Below, piece after piece: positions 47,552-58,531 of a stretch of 64,000 nt of DNA. The DNA is from Gautieria morchelliformis (Eukaryota > Basidiomycota > Agaricomycetes > Gomphales > Gomphaceae). The stretch spans positions 124,001 to 188,000 of the forward strand of contig WHVA01000056.1 of NCBI GenBank assembly GCA_015179125.1, given 5' to 3'. Made by a program: the position numbers and the translations under genes. The notes below the pieces were generated by a model. The model made no database searches, had not been told where the DNA came from, and saw only the letters and a list, made by a program, of their open reading frames with translations. The first letter of the stretch is position 1. Every line of letters starts with the position of its first letter.

Positions 47552-48136
47552 GTGCGCCTCCTCAAGCCTTGCTACTCGTTACCTTGGTTGTACCCCCTGC
47601 TTACGCCCGCTCTCCCACAGGCAATACAAGTCCGCCGTGTTCGCACACGACGCGGATTGGGGAGCTCCATAGCGCGGACCTGGGGTGGGGGACGGGGCGC
47701 TGGAGAGCGTACGGCGCAACGTGCGGTGCGGGCTGGGGTCTCTATGGAAGGTGTTGTGGCTCGCGCGGGGGCGGGACGCACAGCTGGACGCTCTGGTGGA
47801 CACGGTAGACCTGACCTCCGATGACGGCTGACATATTCATATCACCGTCGTCGAACACGCTCAAGATTGTGTATGGCGTTGCATTGTAATTATCTCGGGT
47901 TCGGCATCAAATTTTCCCCCGCGTCGTTATTTTTGGCTGTGCTCTTTTTATATCCCGCAGTATGAAGAGATTAACGGAGTCGGGGACGGGCGCTGTTGCG
48001 CCGCTACCGATCCAGATACAAAGTCCACCGAAGACCCTAGGGTTCAGGCCGCGGCTGCCAGGCTCGGCTCGGGCTTGTCAAAACCCCAGCCGCAGCCAGC
48101 AGCAGGTGCGAGTCACCACCGCCCGACAATTCACCC
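47552..48136. other. GC-rich region upstream of the P450 pseudogene
   Basis: At 47620-47820 the sequence is GC-rich and several frames stay open by composition alone. No gene is supported. Confidence 0.35.
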
Positions 48137-50366
48137 ATGCCTTTCGACAAAGATACAATAATGTCACTAATGTTGAATCTTCAGGCATTTGGGCTTTTAC
48201 TCGTTGTGCTGGTTGTATGGAGCATTTCAAAGAAGTTGACGAGTGAAAAATCTCCACTCGCAAATGTCCCAGGACCTGCTAAGGAACACTGGCTCAAAGG
48301 TCCTTTCAGCATCTCTCCTTCAAATATAAATCCTTGTTTGACATCTACTATGTTTTTATAGGAAACTATTATCGAATATTTTAAGATGGCTTACAATACA
48401 ATCTTCAATTGGCAGAGAAATATGGTGGCGCAGCCAAAATTCATGCACTTCTCGGCGTAAGCGTCCCTTGCAGGTGTACACCGCACTCGCTTGCTGAAAT
48501 CGCTGTAAACCATGCTTTTAAGGAGGAGCAATTATACGTTTCTGACCCCAAGGCTTTACATTACATTTGCGCGAAAGAACAGCATATTTATGAGGAGACC
48601 GACATGTTCATCATGTATGTATTACGCATAACTCCAAGTTACTGTCACGTCTTCATTCCCTTGTATATTTTAATAGGGGTAACAGACTCATTTTTGGCGA
48701 GGGTCTTATCTCAACGCGTGGTAAACTTGAATACAACGGCGAGGCTGGTAATTGATGATTGCTGTCAGGTGAACAGCACAGAAAGCAGCGTAAGATACTC
48801 AATCCCATGTTTTCCCTTGGAAATATGCGCCATCTATTACCGGTTACCCAACCTATCTCTGATAAGTTGTCTTCAATAATTAGCTCCCAGCTTCCCCCAG
48901 ATGGAGGCAAGTACGACTACTATTCATGTTGACCCTTCACGTATAATGGCCTTGTGTCCACAGAAACGAAAGAAATAGATGTCTTGCCGTTGATGTCACG
49001 AGGTGCACTTGAATACATCGGGCAAGCAGCTTTAGGTCATTCCTTCAACGCCCTCGACACAAGTCGACATGATGAATATACAGAGGCCGTGAGAAACTTG
49101 GGGTATGTCTTCCTCATTATTCTTTTCCAATTTCCGTGGTCTCTTCTTTGCGTCTGTTAACTTTGTTATTCTTACAGTCCAACAACTCTCCGCTTGATTC
49201 TATTCCGTCCTTTTATCCCTGTCGTGGTCCGAAACTTCTTACTTTACTGGAGAAATAAGATCATGGATTGGGCACCTGTCCCCGCGCTCAGGGAACTGCG
49301 ACGGATTGTTGAAATCATGGACAGCGCCAGCAAGAAAATACTGTCTGAGACAAAAACCAGATTCGGAAGCCCGGGGGAGTTAACCTTAACTCGGGATCAC
49401 CGACTCAAGCAAGGTTGAATGGAAAGAGGGAAGGGACGCATGTTTTGAGTATCATGTGTTTGTCACCATTGTCTGCTTGCCTGTTTTCTCTCATTTAATT
49501 ATCTTTGACGACTACAATGAGAACTCACGAAGAGTCCCCGGAGACGGAAAGGCTTACAGAGTCAGAGATCCTTGGTCAGATGAAGTACGCCTGTTCTCTT
49601 GTTCGTTTTCCGAATAATCTATCTTTATACATCCATTTATCACCATCAGCACGTTTGTGTTCGCCGGCTTAGAAACTACTGCGATTGCAGTAACTCGTCT
49701 GCTGCATCTTCTTGCTAAGAGACCCGAAGTGCAAGCACGTCTCCGCACTGAAATTCGTAACGCCAAGCAAAGCCATCTCTCCCCCACAAAACACTTGGAT
49801 AGGGATGCTTGGAAGGCTGTTGAGTTATCCTATGACGAGCTGATGGCCTTGCCATACCTGGATGCGATTGTTAGGGAGACACATATCCTCCCACCTCGTT
49901 ATTTGGTCGAACGTGAGCTTCACTATATCAGTACTCCTTATACACATTTGATTTCATTTTCCCATTGGCAGAACGAGGAAAGCGACGACGCTTCCGCTGG
50001 AATATCCAATACGGTCACAGTCTGGTGCCCTAATATCTTCCATTGCATTACCGGCAAACACGAATATTATCATCTCGTTGCTGGCAGCCAACCATAACAA
50101 ACAGGTAGTTTTACAGCACAACCAGACTGGTGTCTTTTCCTGATTATTTACACAGGTATGGGGCGAAGATGCATCAGTATGGAGGCCTGAACGTTGGCTC
50201 ACTTCATCGGGGGAACGAATTGGCCTTGGACAATATAGTGGGTGCACAGGCCCTTATGGTAACCTTTCGTCGCACCTTCTCCTTCGCTCTGCCAAGTTCC
50301 TGATTTCATTGTGTTCTTCACATGTAACAAATATAACTGTAAATAAATGTAAACGATGCCCTATGA
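48137..50366 (+). pseudogene. Cytochrome P450, broken and lacking its heme-binding end
   Basis: It starts with a membrane anchor (MLNLQAFGLLLVVLVVWSIS) and the Pro-rich hinge NVPGPAKEHWLKG. Exons continue with LAEKYGGAAKIHALLG, EEQLYVSDPKALHYICAKEQ, NRLIFGEGLISTR, GEQHRKQRKILNPMFSLGNM, the I-helix motif AGLETT near 49663, and the PERF-like VWRPERW (about 50180). Lesions: TAA at 48382-48384 in exon 2; a small deletion near 49875-49880 that removes the Arg side of the ExxR motif and shifts frame; and, after IGLGQYSG, no FxxGxRxCxG heme loop, so the Cys ligand is absent. It would be an ER monooxygenase if intact. It resembles the multi-gene basidiomycete P450 families; subfamily not assigned. 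Confidence 0.85.
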
Positions 50367-50931
50367 AACAATGAATGGATCGGCAGCCATAGTACAGTCT
50401 ACAACACGAACACTACCAAACCTGGGCCTACTGCAAAGGAGTCGGCCGGACTGGCGCCAATGCGCCGCTACGGATAAATAGTGGATCGGGTACCACAGGT
50501 GGTCCCGTAGCGACTAAGCGCAGCTCGATTGCCACTTTCGCTCATCAAGGAGCTACTGTCGAACGTTATGACAACGTTTCAGGGTTTCGTACCACGTAAG
50601 TACACCTCAGCTCTGGTTTCCGAGTCGGTTCTTGGCGCTAATTGCGATTTTTGACGCGTGGCTTGGAAAGGAAATAATTTTTGTGGCTACATGATAGCTC
50701 TTCAGGTCCTTTGCACGGCCTTGGCAACTCCGGAGTGGAGTGCGTTGGGATCACCTCTGCCTTGGCATCAGCCAGAACACTAGTTCGTTGAGATGTCATC
50801 TGCTTTGGGATCAGCTTCGGATCAGCTAGAATACGAGTTCGACACGATAAATAACCTTGTCTCGCCCAGACCCTCTTGCTCAGGACCCACTCGTTCCACA
50901 GCTTAACCCCCCCAAATCCTGCACATGTCTC

Positions 50932-51990
50932 AAGCATCTGCGCTTATCAGTGCTCTCTCACAGGTTCAGAAAACGAACCTCTCGACAGGTATCGGTCAAT
51001 GCTGTATTTTTTATCATCCACACTGAGTCGATTTTTTTTTGTTTTGGCACAGCTGCAGCTACCGCTTGGCTAACATATGACATATTAATCACAGTCGGAC
51101 AGGAGGTGTGACACAAGATCATGCTTCATTACAAAATGAACTTACTGTAAGCCATTTACAGATCAACTATATATGGAAGTATGAATACTCAGCCAAAACG
51201 TGACCGCCCGAGATTCTCATATCATCTGTTTTTGAAGGGCACAGTGGTCACCCCCTAAAGTCTTGTATTTGGCTTCTCGGTATTATGGATTATTCAATCT
51301 AGTGTTAGTCTACCCCCACGTGTTTTCAGTCCCGTAGGCTAACGACTCAATCGACAGAGTCCATACTTTTGGTATGTCCATGCTTGTCGCATATATACAG
51401 ATAGGCTAAACCAATTCAAGTGACACTGACACCGAATCTGTCCGTCAATGTGAGAGCCCCTTGCTACTTGACACACATATTTGATACTCACGATATCCAG
51501 TTGTGCGTAATAACGACTTTTGCCTCAGGAGCGACACCGATCACACCTCCCACAGATGTTCAGCTTGGAGTTGGTTTGACGCATTGTAATTTTTTAAAGA
51601 AATCACAACAAGTCTTTATGCTAATACCGGATACAGCAGTGGCGCCGTATTCTTTACGACAACTGTCAATCTCATACTTCTGTTGCGCATCCATGCTCTG
51701 TACGGTCGGAATAAAACCGGTGAGTGGGACTTGGCCTGTGGTGTCTTCTTACAAGTATGTATGACGATTACTAGTTCTCATTTTTCTCTTAACCATATAC
51801 TGTGGCAAGTGCTTCCCCTTATCCACGAGAAGCCCCCGTTGATGGATGCTACACAGGAGAATTTGTGGTGCGACTGGGCCATTCTATCTACTCTGTGGCG
51901 TCTTCCAACAGCGTTACTCCTACATCTAGACCGAGGTCATCGTTACAGCTCTCACAATTAAGCAAATACATTTCATTCCAATACCGCCCA
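50932..51990 (+). pseudogene. DUF6533-type multi-pass membrane protein remnant
   Basis: Readable pieces in order: AATAWLTYDILITVGQEV (about 51055-51108), QWSPPKVLYLASRYYGLFNL (51240-51300), and SGAVFFTTTVNLILLLRIHALYGRNK (about 51636-51712, given here in part as GAVFFTTTVNL and RIHALYGRN). These match the start of the fungal DUF6533 membrane family, which has about seven transmembrane helices and unknown function. The parts between and after are in different frames with stops, and the later helices are not readable. Introns explain some breaks but probably not all. Confidence 0.55.
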
Positions 51991-52021
51991 AGGTACCATT
52001 ACTTGGTTGTTTGAGCGCCAA

Positions 52022-52640
52022 TCACCCACCTCGGCTGACATTGATATCATGGTAAGCACAGATTACTACTTTGTCTCTATCCGGACTGAGTATCAGAGAA
52101 GGGTTCCCTGCCTCATCATTGCTTGTAAGCCTGGTTCCGCCCCACAAGTTCTTTCCAGTCCATTGAGTAAGATATGTTAAGGCGTGTTCTTCTTCATGAC
52201 CCTTTACAAATTCTACACCTTTCTCCGGCAAGAGTTCAGCAGTGATTCAGGCGTCATATTTCCCAGGAAAGGCAGATCACTGGCTCCAATTACTTCACTG
52301 TTTCTCAGGGATGGGGCGTTGTTTTTTGCAATGTAAGTTTGGTATGTCATGCCATTAAGAAACAGTGTCTGAACATCATTACCCTTTTCTCCAGTATTTT
52401 TGGTAAGCATAAATGAGCTCACGGCCGGGGTGATAGATACTTCCTGACCATCGACTCCTACGTTCTTTAGCCGTCATTTTATTGAACACTCTCTTCAACG
52501 TGATCGCGAAATCAGGGCCATTACTAGCCGTCGGATCCCCGTGCGTCCCACTCTGATACACGTCAATATTTATCCATGTATTTAGACATGTCTGCAGCTG
52601 GTTGATGGCTACGTACTCTTTGGCCGTGAGTCCTGAGTTT
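52022..52640 (-). pseudogene. Unrecognised gene remnant
   Basis: On the minus strand, pieces read LTAKEYVAINQLQTCLNTWI, VYQSGTHGDPTASNGPDFAI, then after a frame change DGQEVSITPAVSSFMLTKNT, NDVQTLFLNGMTYQTYI and NSEVIGASDLPFLGNMT. The codon-like quality and good splice-like junctions suggest a real but decayed gene. A weak resemblance to fasciclin-type domains was considered but is not convincing. Confidence 0.4.
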
Positions 52641-53027
52641 CTGCTGCCTGGATAGCTAGTATTCTGAGCCCATCATTTGCTAGGGGTCTCGTCTAATCCT
52701 CAACCTGAGATCTGCGTCAGTGAGGGTGGACATTATGGCCAGCTCCCATATGGTGTTGACTCAGCCTGTCAGCCCAAGGGACCCCGTATTCGCTCGAGCC
52801 GGGCAGGACAGTGCACCTGTAGTTACTACCACATCGTGAAACCATGAGATAGCGGGTTCCAAATTATTATTATTTTGTCAGGAATAAATATAGGATCGCA
52901 GGAAGATAGCGACTAAATTTTAGTAATATTGATTGTAGCTCAGATCAAGAATATATAAATTACTCGCTAGTATACCCGTGCTTCACACAGGCATAGGTCA
53001 AACACATCCAGGTAAATAAAATGCATC
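52641..53027. other. No supported gene
   Basis: It contains TAGTATACCCGTGCTTCACACAGG near 52969 (quoted in part: TATACCCGTGCTTC), a motif I associate with ends of some dispersed repeats. No coding content. Confidence 0.3.
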
Positions 53028-53240
53028 ATGTTGTGTAAATGTCTCCCCATGTCCCCTGGGAGTAGTGTGTCACTGTGTCACTTGAGTAGTGTGTCCCCTG
53101 TGTGTAATGTGCATAGTGCATCCCCCATGTGTAGAGTATGTAGCCTGTCCCCCATGTGCGTTGTGTGTCCCCTGTGTGTACCATGCATAGTGTGTCCCAT
53201 GTGTGTAGTGTGTCCCTCATGTGTAGCATGTCTCCCCATT
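53028..53240. repeat. Imperfect GTGTGTCCCC(A/T)TGTGTAGT minisatellite
   Basis: About ten degenerate units of 18-21 bp run through this stretch. Units vary in CCCC/CCTC and in the spacer. The open frames on both strands reflect the repeat. Confidence 0.8.
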
Positions 53241-54138
53241 GTTATGTGTTGAGAATCCTGGAGTGTGGATCTAAAAGGACAACGGCTTCAACTTATGTGT
53301 TGTACCCCCAATGAACTATCTGTTAGAATAAATGGAATAGCAGCTATTTTGCATTATTCAATGGTCTACCAACATACCAAATGAACTTATTAGGCAGCTT
53401 GTTGAAAAATTTTATGACATGTAGCATCACCCATTTTATTCTCAGATTATAGAAAAGAAGAGGGTGAAAGTATATGGTAATTTTATTGTTGGGATATAAA
53501 TAAATCTACTTTTGTCCCTCCCAAGCGGCAGCTCCACCGATGAGAACATGTCTTCTATCAACCTTTAATACAGACTATATCATTATAACTATTCATATTA
53601 ATAATCCTTTTCATATATATTACAAATATCTATCCAAGTACTGTTACTTCATATTGTAGTCTAATACTCTCTCATTATAACTATTCGTACTAATACTCCT
53701 ACTCATATCTGTTAGAAGTATCTGTCCAAGTATCTATTAGTCTATCTTGTAGTCTAATACTCTCTCATATGTATATATATCTCCGAGATGTTTAAATATA
53801 TACAAAATCTTCTAATAACATCTATTATTCTCCTTATAAATACTACTATATATTCCTATATGTTGTTATTGATACTCTTGTAATATATATTATATACTCA
53901 TATATGATGTATCACCTGACCTTTTTGAGTATCCTCCTTAATTGGGAAGTCATTGAGATGCATATGCATCTGTGTGCACCAGCACTAGAGTGTAATGATG
54001 TCATATCTAGGACAGATATGACACATTATATGATAATTTGAGTCTCTGGTCTAGAAAACTGAGCTATAGCACTGCCTATTGGGCTGCCCTGATTAGCAGG
54101 TGCCTGTCAGGATTGCTTCTTTTAGGGTTTAATGGCAG
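53241..54138. repeat. AT-rich DNA with a ~92-bp tandem duplication
   Basis: CATTATAACTATTC starts at 53581 and again at 53673, each followed by a TTGTAGTCTAATACTCTCT block, giving a period of 92 bp over two units. The rest is AT-rich with no gene. Confidence 0.65.
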
Positions 54139-54549
54139 GTGTCAATGAATTCAAGACACCCAAACACAGCAAACCAAGGGGTCTTTGTGCAAATTAACTA
54201 CATAGTTGGTGAAGAGTACCAGGCTACTACTAGTACTACATGGGGGTCCATGATAGATGAACCCCAAGTCTACAGCCGAAGTGAAGCCTTTACAACACTC
54301 AGCAAAATCGTCCAAAGTGATGAGGGAGGGTTATCTGAGATAGATGATCCCCTCATCAGCGAAGGCACTCCTTTAGAAGCCTTCACCAACAGGCTCAGAG
54401 TAATTCCAAGGGTTTGGAGTAATGAGAATGGATGGTGTCAACTCATGAGTGATGTTCCGGGCCTTGATAAAGGTGGAGGCACAATGGGAGGGTCGAGTTC
54501 AAGAGTTGGTTCACAAGTGAGCAAGGTAAAGCACAAGGAAGACATATGA
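54139..54549 (+). CDS. Hypothetical protein fragment
   Basis: An open frame of 136 codons reads an acidic protein (AFTTLSKIVQSDEGGLSEID). No domain was recognised. Its end overlaps an L2 LTR fragment, so it may be a spurious frame or a transposon leftover. Confidence 0.25.
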   Translation: MSMNSRHPNTANQGVFVQINYIVGEEYQATTSTTWGSMIDEPQVYSRSEAFTTLSKIVQSDEGGLSEIDDPLISEGTPLEAFTNRLRVIPRVWSNENGWCQLMSDVPGLDKGGGTMGGSSSRVGSQVSKVKHKEDI

Positions 54550-54640
54550 TAATTGAACTGGGGAACATACATGCTGGATGTGTCCTTTTTATAGAGAATA
54601 CATGTATGCTACTGGTGAATGGGAAAGAGGCAGGGTGGTT
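54545..54640 (-). mobile_element. LTR fragment (family L2-like)
   Basis: ATGATAATTGAACTGGGGAA and a GAATGGGAAAGAGGC block match the middle of the L2 LTRs (for example 5261-5345). On the minus strand a TATA-like TCTATAAAAAGGAC precedes the block. The flanks do not match the other copies. Confidence 0.55.
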
Positions 54641-55649
54641 CAGAATATTACAAAGGATGCACAGTAGCTTTACAAACAAAGGGGAGACATACTGTATAGA
54701 GTGAAAAATCCAGCAAAGCTAATTCTAACAAGAAAGAGGGGTTTCCAAAAGATTAATAGAGATTCTGAACCTTGGCAGCCCCTACCGTCCTGTCCTGTGG
54801 CAGTACTAGTCCCATTGATCCCAACCTGCACAGAGGCTGCAACCGACACTGTCCAAATGTGTCCTGAGCATGTGGGCCTTTCATGGAGTGGGAGTTTAAC
54901 AGGTGATGGGTTCTATGATGGACGATGGCTCCATGGACCAGGGTCCTGACAGGAATGATGGGATCACCGAATGCAAAAGGAGTACTGCGAAGAATACTTC
55001 GGCGAAGGGTTCGAATGTTCAACAGTGGGGATATTCATTCACTGGATGTTGATGGCTGGTTTGTAGAATAAACGAATAATGACAGTGCCTAAATGTGGTC
55101 AAAACAGAAATATCTTACTGTGGTACTTACAGTACCACACAGAGACATTGGACATGGTGGATATTACAGGAGACGGTCCCATATATGGACTAAAGAAGCA
55201 GCTACCTCAGGAGAGAGGTACAGAGGCAGCAATTCCCTTGCCAAGTGTCTGCATACAGGCAGCACAAGGAGTCATGTTTTACTTTCTATTCAATTCCCCT
55301 GACTAGCTCCACTGATTACAAGCTATGTTTCATGTAGGCAGGGTCTTTGTATGTCATTCCTGGGTCCCTGCTTGGATAGTGATCAGCAGGATCACTATAC
55401 ACAACTCTATTCCTGCTCCACAGCTGCATGCATGTAAATAACCTATGTACATAGTAGCTTAGCTAATACCAGTGGGCCCCTTAGGGACCCACTATACAGT
55501 TCATGCATGGGAACCATCTGGCAGTTCCCAATTGCATCTTACCTTACACTGTCACTATGTAGCATCCAGAATACCACACCTTGGTAAAGTTTTGTCTGCC
55601 CTTGTGACACAAGGCCTTAAGATCTACACCTTTATACCTTTTTGAACTA
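54641..55649. other. No supported gene
   Basis: Two short plus-strand frames (54701-54949 and 55079-55306) lack recognised domains. A GTGGGCCCCTTAGGGACCCAC palindrome-like stretch lies near 55470-55491. LTR-like composition, but termini were not found. Confidence 0.3.
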
Positions 55650-55957
55650 TCCTGTGGTTGAGTGCCACGTGACCAACTGATTGTGGATTCAGGGCATGAA
55701 GTTGACATAGTTGCTGACTGATCATATCCCATCATCGTGGTCATCATGGCTGGGTTGGCCGGCACAGGAATGTGTATTCCATGTAGGTGTCCAGGCTTGA
55801 ATTGAGCTCAGTCCAACCCATCGTCGGTAAGGATGTTATGACCTGGACTCAAGTGCCTCAGGTCAACCACTGTTCAAACATATTGAGTACAAAGGGCTCG
55901 TCTCATGAAATGTAAGGTATGTTCCACATGCCTGAATTTCTGGATTCCAACTTAGCT
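55650..55957 (+). repeat. Repeat family X, copy C (fragment of module S)
   Basis: Matches 23600-23850 in the same orientation, including GGTCATCATGGCTGGGTTGG, a GGACTCAAGTGCCTCAGGTC block and AGGTATGTTCCACAT. It ends abruptly at the gypsy fragment. Confidence 0.7.
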
Positions 55958-55959
55958 CC

Positions 55960-56657
55960 TTGAGTTTGTTGAAGGAGGCCTGTTCTGACCCTCCACACTG
56001 CCATCCAACATCCTTCTTGGTGAGGTTGAAGAGGGTGTGGGCATGTGGGAGAAGTCCTTAATGAACTGCCGGTAGAAATTGACGAACCCAATGAAGGACT
56101 GGACTTCCTTCTTGTTCCATGACATAGGCCATTCTGACATGCAGGAAACCTTGACTAGGTACATCTCCACTGTACCTTCCGACACAATCACCCCAATGTA
56201 CTCTATTTGCATTGGCTCAAACTCACACTTCTCCAGCTTGAGACACAGGTTGTACTCCCAGAGACATTCTAGCACTCTGTTCCAATAGCATCTTCATGAA
56301 GATGAGGATGTTGTCAAGGCAGATGCAGGCAACTCTTTCTGCTATCATGTCATGGAAGATGTCATTCATCATTGTCTGGAATGTAGTGGTAATGTTGGCC
56401 AAAGAACATGACCTGTGGCTCAAATAGTCCCTGGTTGGTGTGGAATGCAGCCTTCCACTCATCTCCCTCCCAGATCCGAACATTGTTGAAACCCCAGCAG
56501 ACAGCTTAGTGAAGTACTTTGTTCTGCAGAGTTGTGTGATCAGTTTGGAAATGAGCAGAATTGGATACCAGTTCTTGACCCTGATCACATTCAAGGCCTG
56601 GTAATCCTGCACAAGTCTGAGTGAGCCATCCTTCTTCTTGATAAAGAGCACCAGAGA
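55960..56657 (-). pseudogene. Ty3/gypsy reverse transcriptase, part 1
   Basis: On the minus strand it reads [52 protein letters not shown]-like sequence, then CLEYN...KLEKCEFEPMQIEYIGVI and KKEVQSFIGFVNFYRQFIKD. The active-site YxDD block has become CLDN, and there are several frame changes. The continuation 5' of LVLF is found 6.7 kb away at 63381-63478, because a LINE has inserted here. No LTRs of this element were identified. Confidence 0.85.
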
Positions 56658-56992
56658 GACTTTTCTCACGCTTACCACAACACTCAAAATGCCCAAAACT
56701 CTTTTTCTTGCCAAACACACTATACATACACACAACTGGTGTATTGCTGGTTACAGTCAGCGACTATACACAGCCTCTGCAAAAAGAAGTGAGCCAAAAG
56801 CCGATGCCACTGAGTGTCAACCCCTAAGTGCCAGCCACGTCACAGGGCCGCACAAGAGCGAGCAACACTCAGCAGCCCAGTAGTAAGACTAGAGCTGAAT
56901 TGTTAGCAGAGCCAAATGTGTCGGTGCAAACTAGATAACAAGCGAGACAATACCTCGATAGATACGGGTACCTCACAAAGGACGACCCCCTG

Positions 56993-58280
56993 TTGGCGGA
57001 GCAGCTCAGCTACGCGTTGCTTTCCTTAACACACAACGCAAGCAGAAAGACCTTCCAGGAAGGCGCCAGGGTGGTGGCAATACTCATGCTGGAGGAAGTG
57101 GTGAAGGCAGTGGGGACAGTGGTGAAGCAGCACGTCAAGCAAAGCCTAGAGGCGATTCTCAGCAAGGTGGAGACGGCAATAGACAATTCCAAGGCGGCGA
57201 CAGAGATCACAAAAGAGACAGCAGGGGACGCTGGCAACCTGGTGGAGCATCTGAACAGCATGGGTAGGCTGAGGGAGCAGGAAGCAGGAAACGGGCAAGG
57301 GAATGTGTCTTACGCAGCCGCACTCAAGGGTAACATACCATTGTCATATCCCAACAACCTAGCGAAAGCAAAGGCAAAGGCGAGGCAGATACTGATAGAC
57401 ACAGACCCGCAAGGGGAACAGGACACACTTGGCAATATCATGGAGCAGGAGCTAGTAGCCAAGGCAAACAAGTCCATCGGTAACCTAGAAGAGGATCATG
57501 ACTCGGTTGACATAGTTTTTATCGGGGCCAAGAAGCTAGCAAATGGGGGGATCGTGTTTGACCTAGACACAGAGGAGGCAGCGAAGTGGATCCCACAAAA
57601 CAAGAAGGGCTTCCTTAGCAAGTTCAGCAGCACGGCCACAATAAAAGACAGGGCCCTATCCATGATAGTTGAATACATGCCTTTGGGACATGCGCCTGAC
57701 GCACTTGCAGAGATGAGAAAGATAGAGCGTGATTCAAAACTACCCGCCGGATCCCTGCTGTCGACCCGTTGGATAAAGCCCATACACAGGAGGACACCAG
57801 GGGAGAAGTCTGCTCACATTATCGCAAAGTTCGCCACCACCGAAGCTGCAAACCAAAGTACTAGAGACAGATTAATCATCGCCGGCAAGAGGATGTGGGC
57901 CAGGAGAATGAAGAGAGAGCCACGCCGCTGCCTGACAACACGCGGCACATCACAGCGGAGTGCAACAGTCAGGAGACGTGTGGGATGGAGCACAGGACGG
58001 CAGAATGTGAAGAGAGTGACCCACAAAAGTTTAAGTGCGTGGGCATGCTTCATGGGACAGAACGTGCCCAGTCTTCAGGGTAGTGTGCATGGCAGCAGAG
58101 AGAAGCGACCCTGAGCACACATATAAGTTCTTCCCGAACGAGAGTCCGTGGACGTGGGAACAACAAGGGATGGCAGAAGATGTGGAAGATGCAGGTGACA
58201 TACTCAAGGGGGCCAGCGCTAGAGAGGACAGGAGAGGGGGAGCAAAGGAGGTGAGAGTTCGCATCAAACAGTAGATGGGC
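56993..58280 (+). pseudogene. LINE ORF1 (gag-like, zinc knuckles)
   Basis: The long open part is 56993-58114 (373 codons). The N-terminal half is Ala/Lys-rich and helical, followed by the fold with DIVFIGAKKLANGGIVFDLD. The zinc-knuckle region is split between frames: HITAECNSQETCG, HRTAECEESDPQKFKCVG, then HASWDRTCPVFRVVC from 58035 on, ending near NESPWTWEQQ. Small indels in the knuckle region have broken the frame. It would bind RNA in the LINE particle. Confidence 0.75.
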
Positions 58281-58531
58281 CACAAAGGCTGAGAGATATT
58301 GCAGCGTAGAGATGACAGCCCCCAGGACAGGGGGCGGCCGGAACACAGAGCAAGCGTGCCGGGAGACAAGAGAAGAGCCAACCCCCAAGTGGGACACAGA
58401 GACCCAGGGTGGCAAAGGTGGGAGCCTGGAGGCGGCAGGCAGAGCCAGCTAGGAGAATACAGAATCGGGAGCAGTCACGAGCGGACACAAGGGAGAGATG
58501 GAAACGCAGACGACAATGACCCATACCGAGG

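Noticed and set aside
47507-47824. Arg/Gly-rich plus-strand gene
   Set aside because: GC-rich composition opens several frames; only the first codons are shared with the repeat U copy and the rest is unsupported.
52022-52640. Fasciclin-domain gene
   Set aside because: Only a loose resemblance (NSEVIGASDLPFLGN); the H-box and order of motifs are not convincing.
54990-55025. GGGTTCGAATGTT as a tRNA B-box
   Set aside because: No T-arm stem, acceptor stem or A-box at the right distance.
57010-57261. Minus-strand frame opposite LINE ORF1
   Set aside because: Shadow of the plus-strand ORF1, whose order and motifs fit the LINE.
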